A stretch of DNA of 64,000 nt from Roseibium album (GTDB lineage: Bacteria; Pseudomonadota; Alphaproteobacteria; Rhizobiales; Stappiaceae), in assembly GCA_001404055.1 (NCBI GenBank), contig CXTY01000015.1, positions 186,001 to 250,000 on the forward strand, read 5' to 3'. Below are positions 39,649 through 48,697 of this stretch, in pieces (within the stretch, counting starts at the first letter, position 1; each line of letters starts with the position of its first letter). Below the pieces are notes generated by a model, which saw nothing but the letters and a program-made list of their open reading frames with translations, was not told the origin of the DNA and made no database searches. The position numbers and the translations under genes were made by a program.

Positions 39649-40137
39649 TTAGCGAAGATCGATGCGCATGACAAGCGCCGTCCCGTCTCCTCCATTGTCG
39701 CTGTAATAGCCTTTCCGTCTGCCAACCTCCTTGAAGCCAAGGCCGCGATAAAGAAGCAGGGCTGCTTCATTTGTAGCATCCACTTCCAAAAACAGATGCG
39801 TGCACCTTTCCCCGTATAGCCGAAAAAGACCTGCCTCCATTAGCTTCTTTCCAATACCGCGACCTCTTTGCCGCGGATGGACGGCTATGGTTATCACCTC
39901 TGCCTCATCGGCAGCACGTCTCAAAATGAGAAACCCCAAAGGGGTGCCTGTACCGTAGGGGCTGGAACGGCGCGCAATCAGAATATTGACGCCTTTTTGG
40001 GCCTTCATTCGCGCAAGCTCTGCTGCTCCCCATTTATGGGAAAAGGAAGCTGCATGGATTTCGGCAATCTTCGGCAGATCCTCGTCCAACGCCTCTTCAA
40101 CGACAGGCGCCTGGGTCCAGAACCACCAAAAACTCAT
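39649..40137 (-). CDS. rimI: Ribosomal-protein-alanine N-acetyltransferase
   Basis: GNAT enzyme expected to acetylate the N-terminus of ribosomal protein S18. The acetyl-CoA loop VHPRQRGRGIGKKLMEAGL is intact, and the C-terminal LYRGLGFKEVGRRKGYY pattern is that of RimI. Its start overlaps the tsaB stop by four bases (ATGA), the usual tsaB-rimI coupling. Confidence 0.93.
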   Translation of the reverse strand: MSFWWFWTQAPVVEEALDEDLPKIAEIHAASFSHKWGAAELARMKAQKGVNILIARRSSPYGTGTPLGFLILRRAADEAEVITIAVHPRQRGRGIGKKLMEAGLFRLYGERCTHLFLEVDATNEAALLLYRGLGFKEVGRRKGYYSDNGGDGTALVMRIDLR

Positions 40138-40811
40138 TGCCGTTCAATCCTTCCCTTGGTTTGCGGGGTAGCGTCAGGTGGCCGCAAATACAGCGGTGAA
40201 GGTGATGAGCTTATTGGGTCAGCAATCAACCCAAGCTCTGCAACATCACGAATTTCGGGGAACCCGTTTGTAGACAGTATCCAGTCCTGTGGCAGACCCA
40301 ACGCACTTGCAACTTTTTCCGCTGCAGATCCTGCCAATCTTATTCCCTGAGGCAAGGTCGCCGCAAGGTCCAATAGCGTGCGCACACAGGCTTCGCCCGC
40401 GGGTTCTCCCGCATGATCAAATTCCTGGCAGTAAACCTCGTCGCCCTTGCCGGTCAGCGCCACCAACAGCGGTGCGCCCTGGGCTTTAGGGGCCGCCGAA
40501 CGGGCAATTGCGGCAAGCGTGGTAATTCCGACAACAGGTTTTTCCAGCACAAGCCCAAAGCCGCGTGCAACTGAAAGGCCTACTCGCAGCCCCGTAAAAC
40601 TTCCCGGCCCCACCGTGACGACGATCCGGTCAAGATCTGAAAATACCGTCGAGGTTTCGGCCATGACTTCGCCGATCATATCCATCAGCCGTTCCGCATG
40701 ACCACGGCCGATTTCTTCATCAAAAGCGGTGAAACACGCCTTATCTGTGCCGTTGTCGAGGACCGCGGCAGCGCAATTTGCGAGGGCTGTGTCGATTGCT
40801 AGTACACGCAT
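40134..40811 (-). CDS. tsaB: tRNA threonylcarbamoyladenosine synthesis protein TsaB
   Basis: Partner of TsaD in making the t6A modification at adenosine 37 of ANN-decoding tRNAs. The ASKHA-fold start VLAIDTALANCAAAVLD and the signature VTVGPGSFTGLRVGLSVARG are complete. Length is 225 residues. It heads the tsaB-rimI-fur-plsC-miaB series; the upstream 320 bases should hold its promoter. Confidence 0.95.
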   Translation of the reverse strand: MRVLAIDTALANCAAAVLDNGTDKACFTAFDEEIGRGHAERLMDMIGEVMAETSTVFSDLDRIVVTVGPGSFTGLRVGLSVARGFGLVLEKPVVGITTLAAIARSAAPKAQGAPLLVALTGKGDEVYCQEFDHAGEPAGEACVRTLLDLAATLPQGIRLAGSAAEKVASALGLPQDWILSTNGFPEIRDVAELGLIADPISSSPSPLYLRPPDATPQTKGRIERQ

Positions 40812-41131
40812 ACGAATTCATGCACTCATGAATGAGATTAAAATGGATTGGGGTGTTTTGCCCCCAAACGAGGGGCATAAGTGCAGGAAAAGGGGGGCAT
40901 ATTCAAACCTTTCTCAACGCAGAACGGAAGCAAGCGGTCTTTTCCAAAGGTCATGGAAAGACCAATTGAACCTCGTTCAAAACTCATGACCCAATGCCAC
41001 TAACCCGGAGAAGAGTTCGAGTCGAGCCGCGCTTTGGGCCTAAGTCCAATGGAGGGCTTGCGTTCCATACGGAATGAGAATCCAAAAAGCCCGACAAATT
41101 TGCCGGGCTTTGCAAATGCAAAATGGTCCGA
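40812..41131. other. Intergenic region between the NifU-family gene and tsaB
   Basis: 320 bases without a gene. It contains the NifU-family terminator (41084-41111). A hairpin pairs GGTCTTTTCC with GGAAAGACC (about 40938-40965, one bulged base), and GGGG/CCCC tracts near 40851-40878 can also pair. No open frame here looks real. The tsaB promoter is expected close to 40812. Confidence 0.4.
41084..41111 (-). terminator. Rho-independent terminator after the NifU-family gene
   Basis: Stem AAAGCCCG (41086-41093) with CGGGCTTT (41104-41111), extended by CAA/TTG across one mismatch, with five T after it on the minus strand. Confidence 0.85.
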
Positions 41132-41689
41132 TCAGATAGGTCGAACTTCCTCAACTTCAGGCACGAAATGGCGCAGAAGATTCTGAATGCCATGTTGCAA
41201 AGTGGCCGTGGACGACGGGCAGCCAGCACATGCACCGCGCATGGAAAGATATACAACGCCTTCCTTGAAGCCCTTGAAAGTAATGTCGCCGCCATCCTGC
41301 GCAACGGCTGGCCGTACCCTGGTTTCCAAGAGTTCCTTGATCGTTTTGACGGTTTCTTCGGCTCCTTCGTCGAAGAACTCACCCTCTTCGATATCGTCCA
41401 CTTCGCCAGCTGCCATTACAGGTTGACCGGACATGAACTGTTCCATGATGACACCGAGTATCGCAGGCTTCATATGCTGCCAGTCGGTCTCGTCTTTCGT
41501 CACTGTGACAAAGTCATGGCCGAAAAACACTGCGGCAACACCCGGTACATCAAACAGCTTTTCTGCCAGAGGCGAGGCGCCGGCATCTGTTTTTGAGCGG
41601 AAGTCGTAAGTGCCTTCCGGCAGCACGACGCGTCCGGGCAGGAACTTCAAGGTAGCCGGATTTGGAGTTGCTTCAGTTTGAATGAACAT
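41132..41689 (-). CDS. NifU-family Fe-S cluster scaffold/carrier protein
   Basis: Iron-sulfur cluster carrier of 185 residues. The N-terminal Nfu domain begins with MFIQTEATPNPATLKFLPG; the C-terminal NifU-like domain has the cluster-binding pair in RGACAGCPSS (C-x2-C) and ends with VEEVRPI. This two-domain form is the alphaproteobacterial relative of mitochondrial NFU1, thought to deliver 4Fe-4S clusters to enzymes such as lipoate synthase. It stands alone with its own terminator. Confidence 0.94.
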   Translation of the reverse strand: MFIQTEATPNPATLKFLPGRVVLPEGTYDFRSKTDAGASPLAEKLFDVPGVAAVFFGHDFVTVTKDETDWQHMKPAILGVIMEQFMSGQPVMAAGEVDDIEEGEFFDEGAEETVKTIKELLETRVRPAVAQDGGDITFKGFKEGVVYLSMRGACAGCPSSTATLQHGIQNLLRHFVPEVEEVRPI

Positions 41690-41895
41690 TTTCTTCGTCC
41701 TTGCGCTGATTCAACGCGCCCGATTGCAAATTGTGTCCTGCGCATCTCCCCCATCGCAAAACACCGATTGGTTCTTCTACCGCACCTTCAACCAGTTTGG
41801 AATAGTTAAAAACTAGATAGTCTTCAATTCTCTGGTTTCAACAGTCCCGTTGAAGATATTTTCTTGACCATGATTCAGCACTTATCGTCAGAACT

Positions 41896-42390
41896 CTAAG
41901 CAAGCGCAGCGATGGAATCATCATCCAGATTGCCAGGAACAATGGTTACCGGGATGGGGAACGTGCCGGCGATTTTTCCAGCAATGGAAGACACTAATGG
42001 TCCCGGCCCTTCTGTCCCCGTGCTTGCGGCTAGAACCAGGATCGCGATATCTGCATCCGCTTCGATCAGTTCAAGAATTTCTTCGGCCTGGTTCCCTTCA
42101 CGGACAACAGTTTCCGGCTCGGTACGCGCAACAGACCGCACGCGCTCCGATGCTTTTGCAAGCGTTGCCTCGGCTTCTTCCTGCGCCTCAGCGCGCATGA
42201 TGTCTTCCACACCGAGCCAGTGCTGAAAGTCACCCGGCGCAATCATGAACACCAGCGTGACAACGCCACCTGTTCGTGCAGCACGTTTCGCCGCATACAC
42301 AATCGCACGATCGCATTCCGGCGTCTCGTCAACCACCACCAGAAACTTCCGGCGATGGCCTTCCTCGTTACTTTTTCGAATAGCTACCAT
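41896..42390 (-). CDS. Universal stress protein family (UspA-like)
   Basis: Single-domain Usp protein. The start of the fold is FLVVVDETPECDRAIVYAAKRA, and the ATP-loop-like region near the C-terminus reads GPGPLVSSIAGKIAGTFPIPVTIVPG. The ATG at 42390 is chosen because its EEGHRRKFLVVVDE start matches relatives; the frame is open to 42453 with no clear ribosome site at either position. The function beyond stress-related nucleotide binding is unknown. It is divergent from the diguanylate cyclase at 42521. Confidence 0.88.
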   Translation of the reverse strand: MVAIRKSNEEGHRRKFLVVVDETPECDRAIVYAAKRAARTGGVVTLVFMIAPGDFQHWLGVEDIMRAEAQEEAEATLAKASERVRSVARTEPETVVREGNQAEEILELIEADADIAILVLAASTGTEGPGPLVSSIAGKIAGTFPIPVTIVPGNLDDDSIAALA

Positions 42391-42520
42391 GGCCGCATGC
42401 TGCCACCAGCGCGCGTACATCGCAAGCAGCGAAATTGAGGCTTGCCTTGACAAGGTTTAAATCTATTTCAGCTGGGAAGGCACTCATCTAGAATCTAACC
42501 GGATCACGGACACCAAACAC

Positions 42521-43285
42521 ATGAGGAACCTTGACTGGTCGGCTAAGGGATGGCCGCGCGTTTATATTTTTACAGCGTTGGGTACATCGGTCTGCATTGC
42601 CGTTGCCTTCGCTGTTGACAGCTTTTCTCTTTCCACGATGACATGGCGTTGGGGTAGCGACCCAATCAACAATCTGGTCATTCCCCTGTTGGTCGCACCG
42701 CCATTCTTTCTGCTTCTCCTAAGCAAAATGCGTCAGCTCCTGATATCTCAACACGAGCTTGCAAAGATTGCCTCGACTGACAGCCTCACGTCACTGTTCA
42801 ATCGTCGAGCATTCACTGAAAACGTCGAGGGTTACACCCACCGCATGGAACAGGCGTCCAACCGTTCCAGCAACGCGCTTCTGGTCATTGATGTCGACCA
42901 TTTCAAGATGATCAACGACAGCTACGGACACGATGAGGGAGATAAAGCCCTCAAGATGATCGCCGAGACAATAGGCTCAGGTCTTTGCAAAGAGGATCTT
43001 ACGGGGCGACTTGGCGGCGAAGAATTCGGCGTTTTCATCCCGAATAGAGTTCCTGAATACATCTCAGAAATTGCAGAACAGATTAGATTTTCAATCACCC
43101 AAATAGAGTTCTTGCCTAAAGGCCGCCGTCACCGGCTTTCAATCAGCGTCGGCGGTATAATTTTCAAGGAATACACAACTTTCCAGGAACTTTACAAAAA
43201 GGCTGACGAACTGCTCTATTTTGCCAAAAGCAACGGGCGCAACCGCGTCGAGCTGAGCACATTCGCTCCAGGTATTTCGGACTAG
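42521..43285 (+). CDS. Membrane-anchored diguanylate cyclase (GGEEF)
   Basis: Predicted cyclic-di-GMP synthase of 254 residues. Two membrane helices (about 15-34 and 51-68) flank a short loop, then the GGDEF domain starts at TDSLTSLFNRRAF. The active site is GGEEF at 165-169, intact. The residues five positions before it read CKED, so the RxxD inhibitory site is missing the arginine. No sensory domain is present apart from the membrane part. It has its own promoter region shared with the divergent Usp gene and is convergent with hslU. Confidence 0.92.
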   Translation: MRNLDWSAKGWPRVYIFTALGTSVCIAVAFAVDSFSLSTMTWRWGSDPINNLVIPLLVAPPFFLLLLSKMRQLLISQHELAKIASTDSLTSLFNRRAFTENVEGYTHRMEQASNRSSNALLVIDVDHFKMINDSYGHDEGDKALKMIAETIGSGLCKEDLTGRLGGEEFGVFIPNRVPEYISEIAEQIRFSITQIEFLPKGRRHRLSISVGGIIFKEYTTFQELYKKADELLYFAKSNGRNRVELSTFAPGISD

Positions 43286-43389
43286 CCCCAATGAAACTGA
43301 AACGCCCCAGTGGGAGAACCCCACCGGAAACATTTCAGTCTGCATATGCTGGGATTGATCAACCCAGACGTACTGATCGCGTCTTTTCC

Positions 43390-44694
43390 CTAAAGAATGA
43401 ACTTCGACAAATCGACGTTCTTTGCCAGGTCGCCAATATTCTCGCGAACGAATTCCGCGGTTATCTCAACTGCTTCACCAGCTCTATCAGGGGCCGTGAA
43501 CGAAATTTCGTCCAAGATCCGTTCCATGACAGTTTGCAGACGACGGGCACCGATGTTTTCCACGGAAGCGTTCAGATCAACGGCAACCGAAGCAATTTCC
43601 ACAATCGCGTCTTCGGAGAAGGAAAGCGTAAACTCTTCCGTTTCCATGAGAGCCACATATTGTTTGATCAGGCTGGCCTCAGGTTCGGTTAGAATCGCCC
43701 GGAAATCTTCCTTGTTGAGCGCACGCAACTCAACTCGAATTGGCAGACGGCCCTGGAGTTCCGGGAGGAGATCCGAAGGTTTAGCAACGTGAAACGCACC
43801 CGAAGCAATGAATAGAATATGGTCTGTTTTAACCGGCCCGTGTTTGGTTGATACAACAGTACCTTCGATCAGCGGCAGAAGGTCCCGCTGGACCCCCTCG
43901 CGGGAAACGTCACCACCAGCACGTCCTTCGCGGGCACAGATCTTGTCGATTTCATCCAGGAACACGATGCCTGAATTTTCAACCAGTGAAACTGCCTCTT
44001 CGACGACCTTGTCTTCGTCAAGAAGCTTGTCCGACTCTTCGTTGATCAGAAGTTCATAGGATTCGCGAACCGTCGTCCGTTTGGTCTTTGTCTGCCCACC
44101 AAACGCCTTGCCGAGAATGTCGGAAACATTCATGACACCGACACTTGCACCGGGCATGCCGGGAAGATCAAAGCTGGGCATCTGCGATTGAGCACGAACC
44201 TCAACCTCGATTTCCTTCTCGTCCATTTCGCCGTCGCGCAATTTGGCCCGGAAGCTGTCCCTCGTGGCAGGACTTGCATTTGCCCCCACCAACGCATCGA
44301 GAACCCGCTCCTCGGCCAGCACATGCGCCTTGGCCTTTACGGTTTCGCGCTTCTTGTCACGTACAAGCGTGATGGCAGACTCCACCAGATCGCGAACAAT
44401 CTGCTCAACGTCGCGGCCGACATAACCGACTTCGGTGAATTTCGTCGCTTCCACCTTGGTAAAGGGTGCGTTGGCCAGTTTTGCCAGCCTGCGAGAAATT
44501 TCTGTTTTGCCGACACCCGTCGGGCCGATCATGAGAATGTTCTTGGGCAGAACCTCTTCGCGCATCTGGCCCTGAAGTTGCTGGCGACGCCAGCGATTTC
44601 GCAGGGCAATTGCGACTGCGCGCTTGGCATCTTTCTGGCCTACGATGTAGCGGTCGAGTTCGGAGACAATCTCGCGAGGAGAAAAATCAGTCAT
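43390..44694 (-). CDS. hslU: ATP-dependent protease ATPase subunit HslU
   Basis: AAA+ unfoldase that feeds substrates to HslV. The Walker A motif [16 protein letters not shown] and Walker [10 protein letters not shown] are complete, with the I-domain between them. The C-terminal tail DLSKFIL is the type that docks into HslV. Length is 434 residues. It follows the GNAT gene by three bases and belongs to the hslV-GNAT-hslU operon. Confidence 0.97.
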   Translation of the reverse strand: MTDFSPREIVSELDRYIVGQKDAKRAVAIALRNRWRRQQLQGQMREEVLPKNILMIGPTGVGKTEISRRLAKLANAPFTKVEATKFTEVGYVGRDVEQIVRDLVESAITLVRDKKRETVKAKAHVLAEERVLDALVGANASPATRDSFRAKLRDGEMDEKEIEVEVRAQSQMPSFDLPGMPGASVGVMNVSDILGKAFGGQTKTKRTTVRESYELLINEESDKLLDEDKVVEEAVSLVENSGIVFLDEIDKICAREGRAGGDVSREGVQRDLLPLIEGTVVSTKHGPVKTDHILFIASGAFHVAKPSDLLPELQGRLPIRVELRALNKEDFRAILTEPEASLIKQYVALMETEEFTLSFSEDAIVEIASVAVDLNASVENIGARRLQTVMERILDEISFTAPDRAGEAVEITAEFVRENIGDLAKNVDLSKFIL

Positions 44695-44697
44695 CTT

Positions 44698-45216
44698 TTA
44701 AGACACGCCTTCCGTGTTTACATGTTCCATAAGCAAACTGTCGTCCGTGCGGCCAAGAAGATCCACGATCTCCCGGAAACCGGCTTTGCGATAGGCTCTT
44801 ACAGCCCTGAGGTTTGCCGGATCCGGATCTATTATGATCTGATCATAGCCATCCTGTCGCAACTTCCGGACAAACGCCCGCAATGCTTCTGTTCCAATTC
44901 CCTTTGACAGCTCTTCCCCATTGGCAAGTGACAAGTCCACACCAACCGCATCTTCGGGAAGAAGCATGAGCCAGGGATATTCTTTGACCCATTCAGTGCC
45001 TAGCTGATCCTTTATGTACCAGACCTGAATATAGCCTCTGTCGGTCCCATCGATCTGGAAGAGGAAAGGCTGCGTTGTATCGCGCCCTTCGACCATGTCC
45101 CTGATGTAACCAAGTTCTGTTTCCGGGTCACCCCACCATTCACGCCAATGCGGTCTCGCCAGCCAATCCGCCAGCAGCGGTAAATCTTGGTCAACGACCG
45201 GGCGGAACGAGATCAT
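44698..45216 (-). CDS. GNAT acetyltransferase inside the hslVU operon (AAC(6')-like)
   Basis: A 172-residue acetyltransferase of the group that includes aminoglycoside 6'-acetyltransferases and siderophore acetylases. Clear features are the WREWWGDPETEL segment and the DPDPANLRAVRAYRKAGF region of the acetyl-CoA fold. It is packed between hslV (6 bases) and hslU (3 bases), so all three are coexpressed and probably heat-induced. The substrate is unknown; family likeness to aminoglycoside enzymes does not show resistance. The same insertion is known in other Hyphomicrobiales. Confidence 0.88.
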   Translation of the reverse strand: MISFRPVVDQDLPLLADWLARPHWREWWGDPETELGYIRDMVEGRDTTQPFLFQIDGTDRGYIQVWYIKDQLGTEWVKEYPWLMLLPEDAVGVDLSLANGEELSKGIGTEALRAFVRKLRQDGYDQIIIDPDPANLRAVRAYRKAGFREIVDLLGRTDDSLLMEHVNTEGVS

Positions 45217-45222
45217 GGTCGT

Positions 45223-45783
45223 TTACTCGGCAGTATCCAGTGTTTCGATAGTTACGCTCTCATTGGTGTAGACGCAGATTTCAGCTGCAACAGCCATTGC
45301 CTTGCGCGCTATCGTTTCCGCATCCAGGTCCGTGTCCACCAGGGCGCGGCCTGCTGCAAGGGCGTAGTTTCCACCCGAACCGATGCCCATGACACCACCT
45401 TCCGGCTCCAATACGTCACCTGTTCCCGTCAGAACCAGAGAGACATTTTTGTCGGCAACCAGCATCATGGCTTCCAGGCGGCGCAAGTATCTGTCCGTCC
45501 GCCAATCCTTCGCCAGCTCGACACAAGCACGCATAAGCTGGCCCGGATACTGCTCGAGCTTTGCTTCAAGACGCTCAAACAGCGTAAAGGCGTCAGCCGT
45601 AGCCCCTGCGAAGCCAGCGATCACTTCGCCTTTGGCCAAGGGCCTGACCTTGCGTGCGGTGTGCTTGATCACCGTCTGGCCAAGTGACACCTGGCCGTCG
45701 CCTGCGATCACAACCTTGCCAGCTTTCCGCACCATCATGATCGTTGTGCCATGCCACTGGGCCGGTTCGCGCGCTTCGCTCAT
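45223..45783 (-). CDS. hslV: ATP-dependent protease peptidase subunit HslV
   Basis: Threonine protease of the proteasome-like HslVU complex. The active threonine follows a short propeptide in [10 protein letters not shown] (Thr13), and [18 protein letters not shown] is the family signature. The protein is 186 residues long. A good RpoH-type promoter (45817-45845) stands upstream, in keeping with heat-shock control. Confidence 0.97.
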   Translation of the reverse strand: MSEAREPAQWHGTTIMMVRKAGKVVIAGDGQVSLGQTVIKHTARKVRPLAKGEVIAGFAGATADAFTLFERLEAKLEQYPGQLMRACVELAKDWRTDRYLRRLEAMMLVADKNVSLVLTGTGDVLEPEGGVMGIGSGGNYALAAGRALVDTDLDAETIARKAMAVAAEICVYTNESVTIETLDTAE

Positions 45784-45816
45784 TCAATCCTCACGGGTTT
45801 TGTTTCCTGCCGCCCT

Positions 45817-45845
45817 ATGTAGGCGGCAATTCCGGCTTTTCCAAG
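45817..45845 (-). promoter_or_regulatory. RpoH-like promoter of hslV-GNAT-hslU
   Basis: Minus-strand CTTGGA (45840-45845), a 16-base spacer, then CCTACAT (45817-45823), about 34 bases before the hslV ATG. It fits the alphaproteobacterial heat-shock consensus as I recall it (CTTGAA, 16-17 bases, CYTATNT), with one change in each box. Confidence 0.6.
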
Positions 45846-45943
45846 CTGCCAATTGAGTCATGACCCGGACAATCGTCTGGCGCGGTCATTTCTTTTCGAT
45901 TTGCCGACTTCGTCTCTGGCAAGCGTATCAGGCGAAATTGGGC

Positions 45944-46519
45944 CTATCGCGTCATGCCAAACCTGCTCGCCTTTAAAAGTGCGTCCACCAATTTGTCCAG
46001 CTGGCCACTGAGGCGTTCGTCGGTTATGTCGCCTTTGTCGTCAAACGCGCTTGCAGCCTTGGGAACAGAGACCATTTGCGGCAAGACCATCGCCCCCATG
46101 CCGACTTCCATGATCGTCCGCATCCCGATCAGGCCTCGCAGGCCGCCAAAACCGCCTGGAGACGCGGCACCCAGAGCAAATACCTTGTCTTTGAAAGCCT
46201 CGCCTGGTTCCTTCACACGGCTAACCCAGTCGAGCGTATTTTTCATCAAAGGCGTTATGCCTGCATTGTACTCTGGACAGGCAAGAAACACGCCTTCCTG
46301 TTCCTGCAAGAGCCGCTTGAGTTTTCGGGCATTTTCCGGAACGCCGTCTTCGCTTTCCAGGTCCCCGTCATAGATCGGCAAAGGATAGTCTTTGAGCGAC
46401 AGATAAGTGACATTTGCATCGAGAATGGCCAGTCGTTTGGCCACTAGTGCTGCTAATTTTCCGTTGAGAGACGCCGCGCGGACTGATCCGGAACACACAA
46501 GTATCTTGGGATTGCGCAT
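45944..46519 (-). CDS. NAD(P)H-dependent FMN reductase family protein
   Basis: Flavodoxin-like oxidoreductase of 191 residues. The FMN phosphate loop is SGSVRAASLNGKLA at the N-terminus, and the family stretch CPEYNAGITPLMKNTLDWVSR is present. Enzymes of this group reduce FMN, quinones, chromate or azo dyes; the real substrate cannot be told. It stands alone between hslV and pmtA, on the same strand, with gaps of 131-424 bases. Confidence 0.9.
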   Translation of the reverse strand: MRNPKILVCSGSVRAASLNGKLAALVAKRLAILDANVTYLSLKDYPLPIYDGDLESEDGVPENARKLKRLLQEQEGVFLACPEYNAGITPLMKNTLDWVSRVKEPGEAFKDKVFALGAASPGGFGGLRGLIGMRTIMEVGMGAMVLPQMVSVPKAASAFDDKGDITDERLSGQLDKLVDALLKASRFGMTR

Positions 46520-46650
46520 CAGGGGAGTTCCTGTTCAATATTCCCGATTGCCGTTCACGCTTCAAATTGGCTGAACCGGCTGTCTGGTTCGTCGATCGTT
46601 TCTCTGACTGCAGTTACCAGCGAGTCGTCAAGAAAACCTGTACGCAGGTA

Positions 46651-47313
46651 CTAATGCCCCTTGCGGTAGACCCAAACACGCGCTGGCGGCAGGTTTTTCC
46701 AGATCCACTCGGAGCTGTATACCGTTACAGCGCGGCTGGTCTGCTTGACGGGTGCAACAAGTCCATAAGAAAACTGAATGAACGGTGCTCCGGGTTTGAG
46801 CATCTCAAAAGCGTCCTTCAGCAAGGCGCGTCGCACGGGCTCCGGTCGTGTCAGCAATGGCAGAGATGAGACAATTCCGTCTAGAGAATGCTTCTTGTCT
46901 TCCTCATCGGAGAGGAAACCGCCCGGCTCCTTCAGAGTTTGGCCAAGCGCGTAGGCATCCCCCTGCAGCACCGAAAGCCCCGGATAGCGCAGGCTCAATA
47001 GTTCACAAAAGTCAGGACTGTATTCGATCAAGTTCAGATGCTGTTGGGAAAACCCCCTGTCAAACAGGGCTTTTGTAACAACACCAGTACCTGGGCCCAA
47101 TTCTACAACACGCGAGTGAGGACGCGGCGCCAGGTAAGATGCCATTTTGGCAGCAAGTTCAGGACCGGAAGGAGTAACAGCGCCAGTTCGAAGCGGGTTT
47201 TGCGCCCAGGACCTGAAAAACTTGACTTCGTCCAGCACCTTGGTCCGGACGGCATTAGCCTTGTTTATTTTGTCCCGGAAGGTTTCCCCCCGGCGACTTC
47301 CGCGTTTCAACAT
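46651..47313 (-). CDS. pmtA: Phospholipid N-methyltransferase (PmtA-like)
   Basis: SAM-dependent methyltransferase that is expected to convert phosphatidylethanolamine stepwise into phosphatidylcholine at the inner membrane. The SAM-binding motif RVVELGPGTGVVTKAL and the stretch IVSSLPLLTRPEPVRRAL match rhizobial PmtA as I recall it; the N-terminal FFRSWAQNPLRTGAVTPS is also typical. The start has GAGGTGAC before the ATG. It lies downstream of dnaJ, an order I recall from Brucella. A KsgA-like rRNA methyltransferase is less likely given these motifs. Confidence 0.85.
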   Translation of the reverse strand: MLKRGSRRGETFRDKINKANAVRTKVLDEVKFFRSWAQNPLRTGAVTPSGPELAAKMASYLAPRPHSRVVELGPGTGVVTKALFDRGFSQQHLNLIEYSPDFCELLSLRYPGLSVLQGDAYALGQTLKEPGGFLSDEEDKKHSLDGIVSSLPLLTRPEPVRRALLKDAFEMLKPGAPFIQFSYGLVAPVKQTSRAVTVYSSEWIWKNLPPARVWVYRKGH

Positions 47314-47400
47314 GTCACCTCACTCACGTCCAGGCAACGAATATAGGAATGTTTGCAAGGAGATGCTACCGCCATGGGTAAAAGTGCACAGGTTGCGCAC

Positions 47401-48534
47401 TTACGCGCCCAAATTATCGATAAAATCCTTGACCTTCGTAAAAAAGCCAGAGGATTCAGGATGATTATCGCCTGATGATTCTTGTTCAAACTCGGTGAGC
47501 AATTCTCTCTGTCGCTTTGTCAGATTACGCGGTGTCTCCACCGTCACCTGAATATACATGTCACCATGCTGACTGGACCGCATGATCGGCATGCCTTTGC
47601 CGCGCAATCGGAATTGTTTCCCGGTCTGCGTGCCATCTGGCACCTTCACACGGCTGGTCGAGCCCTCAACTGTTGGAACGTCAAACTGGCCACCCAGTGT
47701 CGCCGTGGCCATGGAAATCGGCACCCGGCAATATAGATCTGCCCCGTCGCGCTGGAACAGCTCGTGCGGTTTGATGGACAGGAAAATGTAAAGATCACCG
47801 GTCGGGCCACCGCGAACTCCGGCTTCACCTTCACCTGCAAGACGGATACGGGTTCCGTCTTCAATCCCGGCTGGAATATTGACCGACAGATTGCGTTCCT
47901 GCGTTTTACGGCCCGCGCCGCCACAGCCTTCACACGGATCGGAAATGACCTGTCCACGTCCCTGACACGTTGGGCAAGTGCGCTCCAGCGTGAAAAAACC
48001 CTGAGCTGCACGAACGCGCCCCGCGCCGCCACAGGTGCGACAGGTACTCGGGCTCGTTCCGGGTTTCGCGCCAGAGCCTGAGCAATCGTCGCAGGTTATG
48101 CTAGTCGGAACTTCAACTTCCACCGTCTTTCCGGCAAAAGCGTCTTCCAGTGAAATATCCAGGTTGTAGCGCAGGTCCGCGCCGCGCTCACGTCCACCAG
48201 AGCGACGACCACCGCCGCCGCCCATGCCGAAAAACTCTTCAAAGATATCCGACATGGTCGAAGAAAAGTCATTAGCACCGGCACCGCCACCACCACCGAA
48301 CCCGCCATTTTCAAATGCGGCATGACCGAACCGGTCGTAAGCCGCCCGCTTCTGGCCGTCTTTCAGCGTGTCATAGGCTTCGTTGACTTCTTTGAACTTG
48401 GCCTCGGATTCCGCATCGCCCGGATTGCGGTCCGGGTGAAATTGCATGGCCATCTTGCGGTAAGCACTCTTCAGCGACTTATCATCCGCATCGCGCGCTA
48501 CGCCCAGCACCTCATAGAAATCACGTTTGGACAT
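47401..48534 (-). CDS. dnaJ: Chaperone protein DnaJ
   Basis: Hsp40 co-chaperone that stimulates DnaK. The J domain has [16 protein letters not shown] and the HPD motif (FHPDRNPGD), then a glycine-rich region (about 74-110), four C-x2-C-x-G-x-G zinc-finger repeats (about 145-220) and the C-terminal substrate domains. The frame can begin with a TTG at 48537 directly before the ATG at 48534; the ATG is preferred. It is downstream of dnaK, separated by a strong hairpin. Confidence 0.97.
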   Translation of the reverse strand: MSKRDFYEVLGVARDADDKSLKSAYRKMAMQFHPDRNPGDAESEAKFKEVNEAYDTLKDGQKRAAYDRFGHAAFENGGFGGGGGAGANDFSSTMSDIFEEFFGMGGGGGRRSGGRERGADLRYNLDISLEDAFAGKTVEVEVPTSITCDDCSGSGAKPGTSPSTCRTCGGAGRVRAAQGFFTLERTCPTCQGRGQVISDPCEGCGGAGRKTQERNLSVNIPAGIEDGTRIRLAGEGEAGVRGGPTGDLYIFLSIKPHELFQRDGADLYCRVPISMATATLGGQFDVPTVEGSTSRVKVPDGTQTGKQFRLRGKGMPIMRSSQHGDMYIQVTVETPRNLTKRQRELLTEFEQESSGDNHPESSGFFTKVKDFIDNLGA

Positions 48535-48659
48535 CAAGATCTCTCGGTCTTGTTATTGCACCGCTGGCTGCCTGGATCGATCCGGCGCCTATTACGGCGA
48601 AAGCGCCGGGCACAAGTGCCCTTGTCATCAGGCATTCAAGCAACCGGCGCCAGGAATTA

Positions 48660-48688
48660 AACAACCAGCCGATTGCCGGCTGGTTGTT
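48660..48688 (-). terminator. Long hairpin between dnaK and dnaJ
   Basis: A perfect 12-base-pair stem, AACAACCAGCCG (48660-48671) with CGGCTGGTTGTT (48677-48688), loop of five. The minus-strand side continues with only a weak T run (TTTAATT), so it may be a partial terminator that lowers dnaJ expression relative to dnaK, or an mRNA-stabilising structure. Confidence 0.65.
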
Positions 48689-48697
48689 GTTTCTCAT

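Noticed and set aside
43298-43339. Terminator between the GGEEF gene and hslU
   Set aside because: A nested pairing CTGAAA/TTTCAG around GTGGG/CCCAC exists, but there is no T run on either side, so it is not listed as a feature.
44698-45216. Aminoglycoside resistance gene
   Set aside because: The similarity is at family level only and the hslVU context is that of a core gene, not a resistance cassette.
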